Shown here one piece after another: positions 14,404-15,640 of a DNA stretch of 15,640 bases. The notes under the pieces are model-generated. The model searched no databases and had not been told where the DNA came from. It worked only from the letters and a program-made list of their open reading frames with translations. The DNA is taken from the NCBI GenBank assembly GCA_002697505.1, contig NZWA01000009.1:1-15640 (forward strand). The letters run 5' to 3'. Within the stretch, counting starts at the first letter, position 1, and the number at the start of each line of letters is the position of its first letter. Source of the stretch: Flavobacteriales bacterium (GTDB lineage: Bacteria; Bacteroidota; Bacteroidia; Flavobacteriales; BACL11). Made by a program: the position numbers and the translations under genes.

Positions 14404-14627
14404 GTGATTTTACATTGGAGATATCCGATACAGTCAGTACAGTTGATATAGAAATTTCCACAGATGATAATACTCAAACTGTAGAAGCTACAAGTACAGT
14501 TGTAGACACTGTAGAAATTAGTACAGGTTTTTCAGCAACTATTGTTTATGCTAGTGAGATAGTTGGATTAGATAATTATTTAACAAATTTTATAGATAGC
14601 TACAATATAGATTGTGGCACACCATAA
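14400..14627 (+). CDS. Small acidic beta-rich protein, 75 aa
   Basis: Starts within the ATGA overlap with the previous gene. It is rich in Thr, Ser, Val, Asp and Glu with a loosely repeated pattern (DTVSTVDIEIS, then STVVDTVEIS), which suggests a beta structure. No catalytic or membrane motif is visible. It lies between a structural-type gene and the fibre-like gene, so a virion or assembly role is plausible but not shown. Confidence 0.5.
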   Translation: MSDFTLEISDTVSTVDIEISTDDNTQTVEATSTVVDTVEISTGFSATIVYASEIVGLDNYLTNFIDSYNIDCGTP

Positions 14628-14642
14628 CACGGAGAATACACA

Positions 14643-15640
14643 ATGCCAGTTAACACATTACTACAAGTTAGAAGAGGCTCATCAAGCGATTGGTCCACAG
14701 CCAATGGTGGTAATGGAGCAGTATTAGGTGCTGGTGAAATAGGTTTAGATACTACCATTGATAGAATTAAGATTGGTGATGGTACTACAGCATGGAATAG
14801 TTTAGAATTTCTTAGCATAGCTTTTGATGATATACATACTGCTGGTGGTAGTGGAGTAAGTATTACAAAGGTTACAGATAGTAATAGTCAAGTTACAGGT
14901 ATTTCTTTAAGTGCTAATATTGTTGCTGGTAGTAATATTACTTTGAGTAATGCTGGTGGTCAAATTACTATTAATAGTACTGCAACTTCTTCAGTAAGTG
15001 CAGAAGATGTACAAGATATTATTGGAACAGGTCTTAATGCTACTAGTGGATTAGGATTAAATTATAAAGATAGCGACAATACAATAGATATTGGTGTTAC
15101 AGGAATTAATTTAGATAAAGTTACAGATGTTACAGCTAGTGCCTCAGAAGTAAACGTTTTAGATGGAGTTACAGGAGGCACAGTATCTGCTAGTAAAGCA
15201 GTTGTTGTAGATAGCAATAAAGATTTAAGTGGATTAAGAAATGTAACAGTTGAAGGAGATTTAACAGTTAATGGAACGACAACTACTGTTAATTCTACAG
15301 TTGTGAGTGTTGACGATCCTGTAATGAGAGTCGGTGGAGATACAGTTCCAGGTAGTGATGATAATAAAGATCGTGGTGTTGAATTTTTATATCACGACGG
15401 ATCAGTTGCTAAATCTGGATTTTTTGGTTATGATGATAGTACAGGTAAGTTTACATTTATTCCTGATGCTACAAATACTAGTGAGGTATTTGGTGGTACT
15501 AAGGGTGAAATTGACGCGACAGTAGATTTCAGTAATTTAGCTAATGTAGATATTACTAACACTCATATTAATGCAAGTGCAGCTATTGCTGTTAGTAAAT
15601 TAGCTTCTAGTAGTATTACGGTAGGCACAACAGAAATTAC
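14643..15640 (+). CDS. Fibre-like structural protein, partial (332+ residues)
   Basis: ATG at 14643 follows CGGAGAAT, and the frame stays open to the window edge. The N-terminus LLQVRRGSSSDWSTAN, then GAVLGAGEIGLDTT and RIKIGDGTTAWNSL, matches the Mtd N-terminal-type domain of phage receptor-binding proteins. The following part is Gly/Ser/Thr/Val/Asn-rich, with TASASEVNVLDGVTGGTVSA (about 170-189), a repeat common in marine phage fibre-like proteins, then NVTVEGDLTVNGTTTTVNST before a conserved DDPVMRVGG stretch. It is probably a receptor-binding or whisker-type protein. The C-terminus, which would show specificity, is outside the window. Confidence 0.8.
   Translation, partial: MPVNTLLQVRRGSSSDWSTANGGNGAVLGAGEIGLDTTIDRIKIGDGTTAWNSLEFLSIAFDDIHTAGGSGVSITKVTDSNSQVTGISLSANIVAGSNITLSNAGGQITINSTATSSVSAEDVQDIIGTGLNATSGLGLNYKDSDNTIDIGVTGINLDKVTDVTASASEVNVLDGVTGGTVSASKAVVVDSNKDLSGLRNVTVEGDLTVNGTTTTVNSTVVSVDDPVMRVGGDTVPGSDDNKDRGVEFLYHDGSVAKSGFFGYDDSTGKFTFIPDATNTSEVFGGTKGEIDATVDFSNLANVDITNTHINASAAIAVSKLASSSITVGTTEI

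Overview
This window looks like part of the genome of a tailed double-stranded DNA phage with low G+C content, probably a virus of a marine Gram-negative bacterium. The right three quarters is a rightward packaging and capsid module in canonical order: small-terminase candidate, large terminase, portal, prohead protease fused to scaffold, decoration protein, major capsid protein, then structural or fibre genes. Genes are tightly packed, often overlapping by 4 to 35 bases. Shine-Dalgarno sequences of the form GGAGAAT precede the highly expressed head genes. No tRNA, integrase, transposase or CRISPR array was seen. The host and the phage family cannot be fixed from the sequence alone.

Left part, leftward strand (1-3098). 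A partial gene runs off the left edge. It is preceded by a small HNH endonuclease gene and a 59-residue cysteine-rich protein gene. A gene-poor stretch (786-1170) follows and holds several regulatory-looking elements: an exact sigma-54 -24/-12 sequence pointing left, an A/T tract, a 17-bp palindrome with a cluster of CTACAC half-sites, and a rightward -10 box overlapping a Fur-box-like sequence. Next is a large homing-type endonuclease (576 aa) carrying both a GIY-YIG and an HNH-like domain, and a 75-aa helix-turn-helix protein that overlaps its start.

Middle part, rightward strand (3116-6494). A consensus-like sigma-70 promoter starts the rightward operon: a 54-aa acidic protein, a sigma-factor-like protein whose basic N-terminus shares its DNA with the acidic tail of the 54-aa protein, a helix-turn-helix/coiled-coil protein that is a good small-terminase candidate, a complete GDP-mannose 4,6-dehydratase, a small HNH nuclease and an ERCC4-type nuclease. 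The last two overlap each other, and the ERCC4 gene overlaps the large terminase.

Right part (6460-15640). Large terminase (ATPase plus nuclease), portal, and a protease-scaffold polyprotein follow. The polyprotein has a strong in-frame internal start that should make scaffold alone, as in lambda C/Nu3 and herpesvirus UL26/UL26.5. Then come the decoration protein and major capsid protein, a strong intrinsic terminator, a new promoter, two small structural-type genes, and a fibre-like protein with an Mtd-like N-terminus that is open at the right edge.

The points most worth a second look are the regulatory intergenic region (786-1170), the nested scaffold start, the dual-coding acidic/basic repeat, the nuclease pair fused by overlap to the terminase, and the sugar-nucleotide gene inside the packaging operon.
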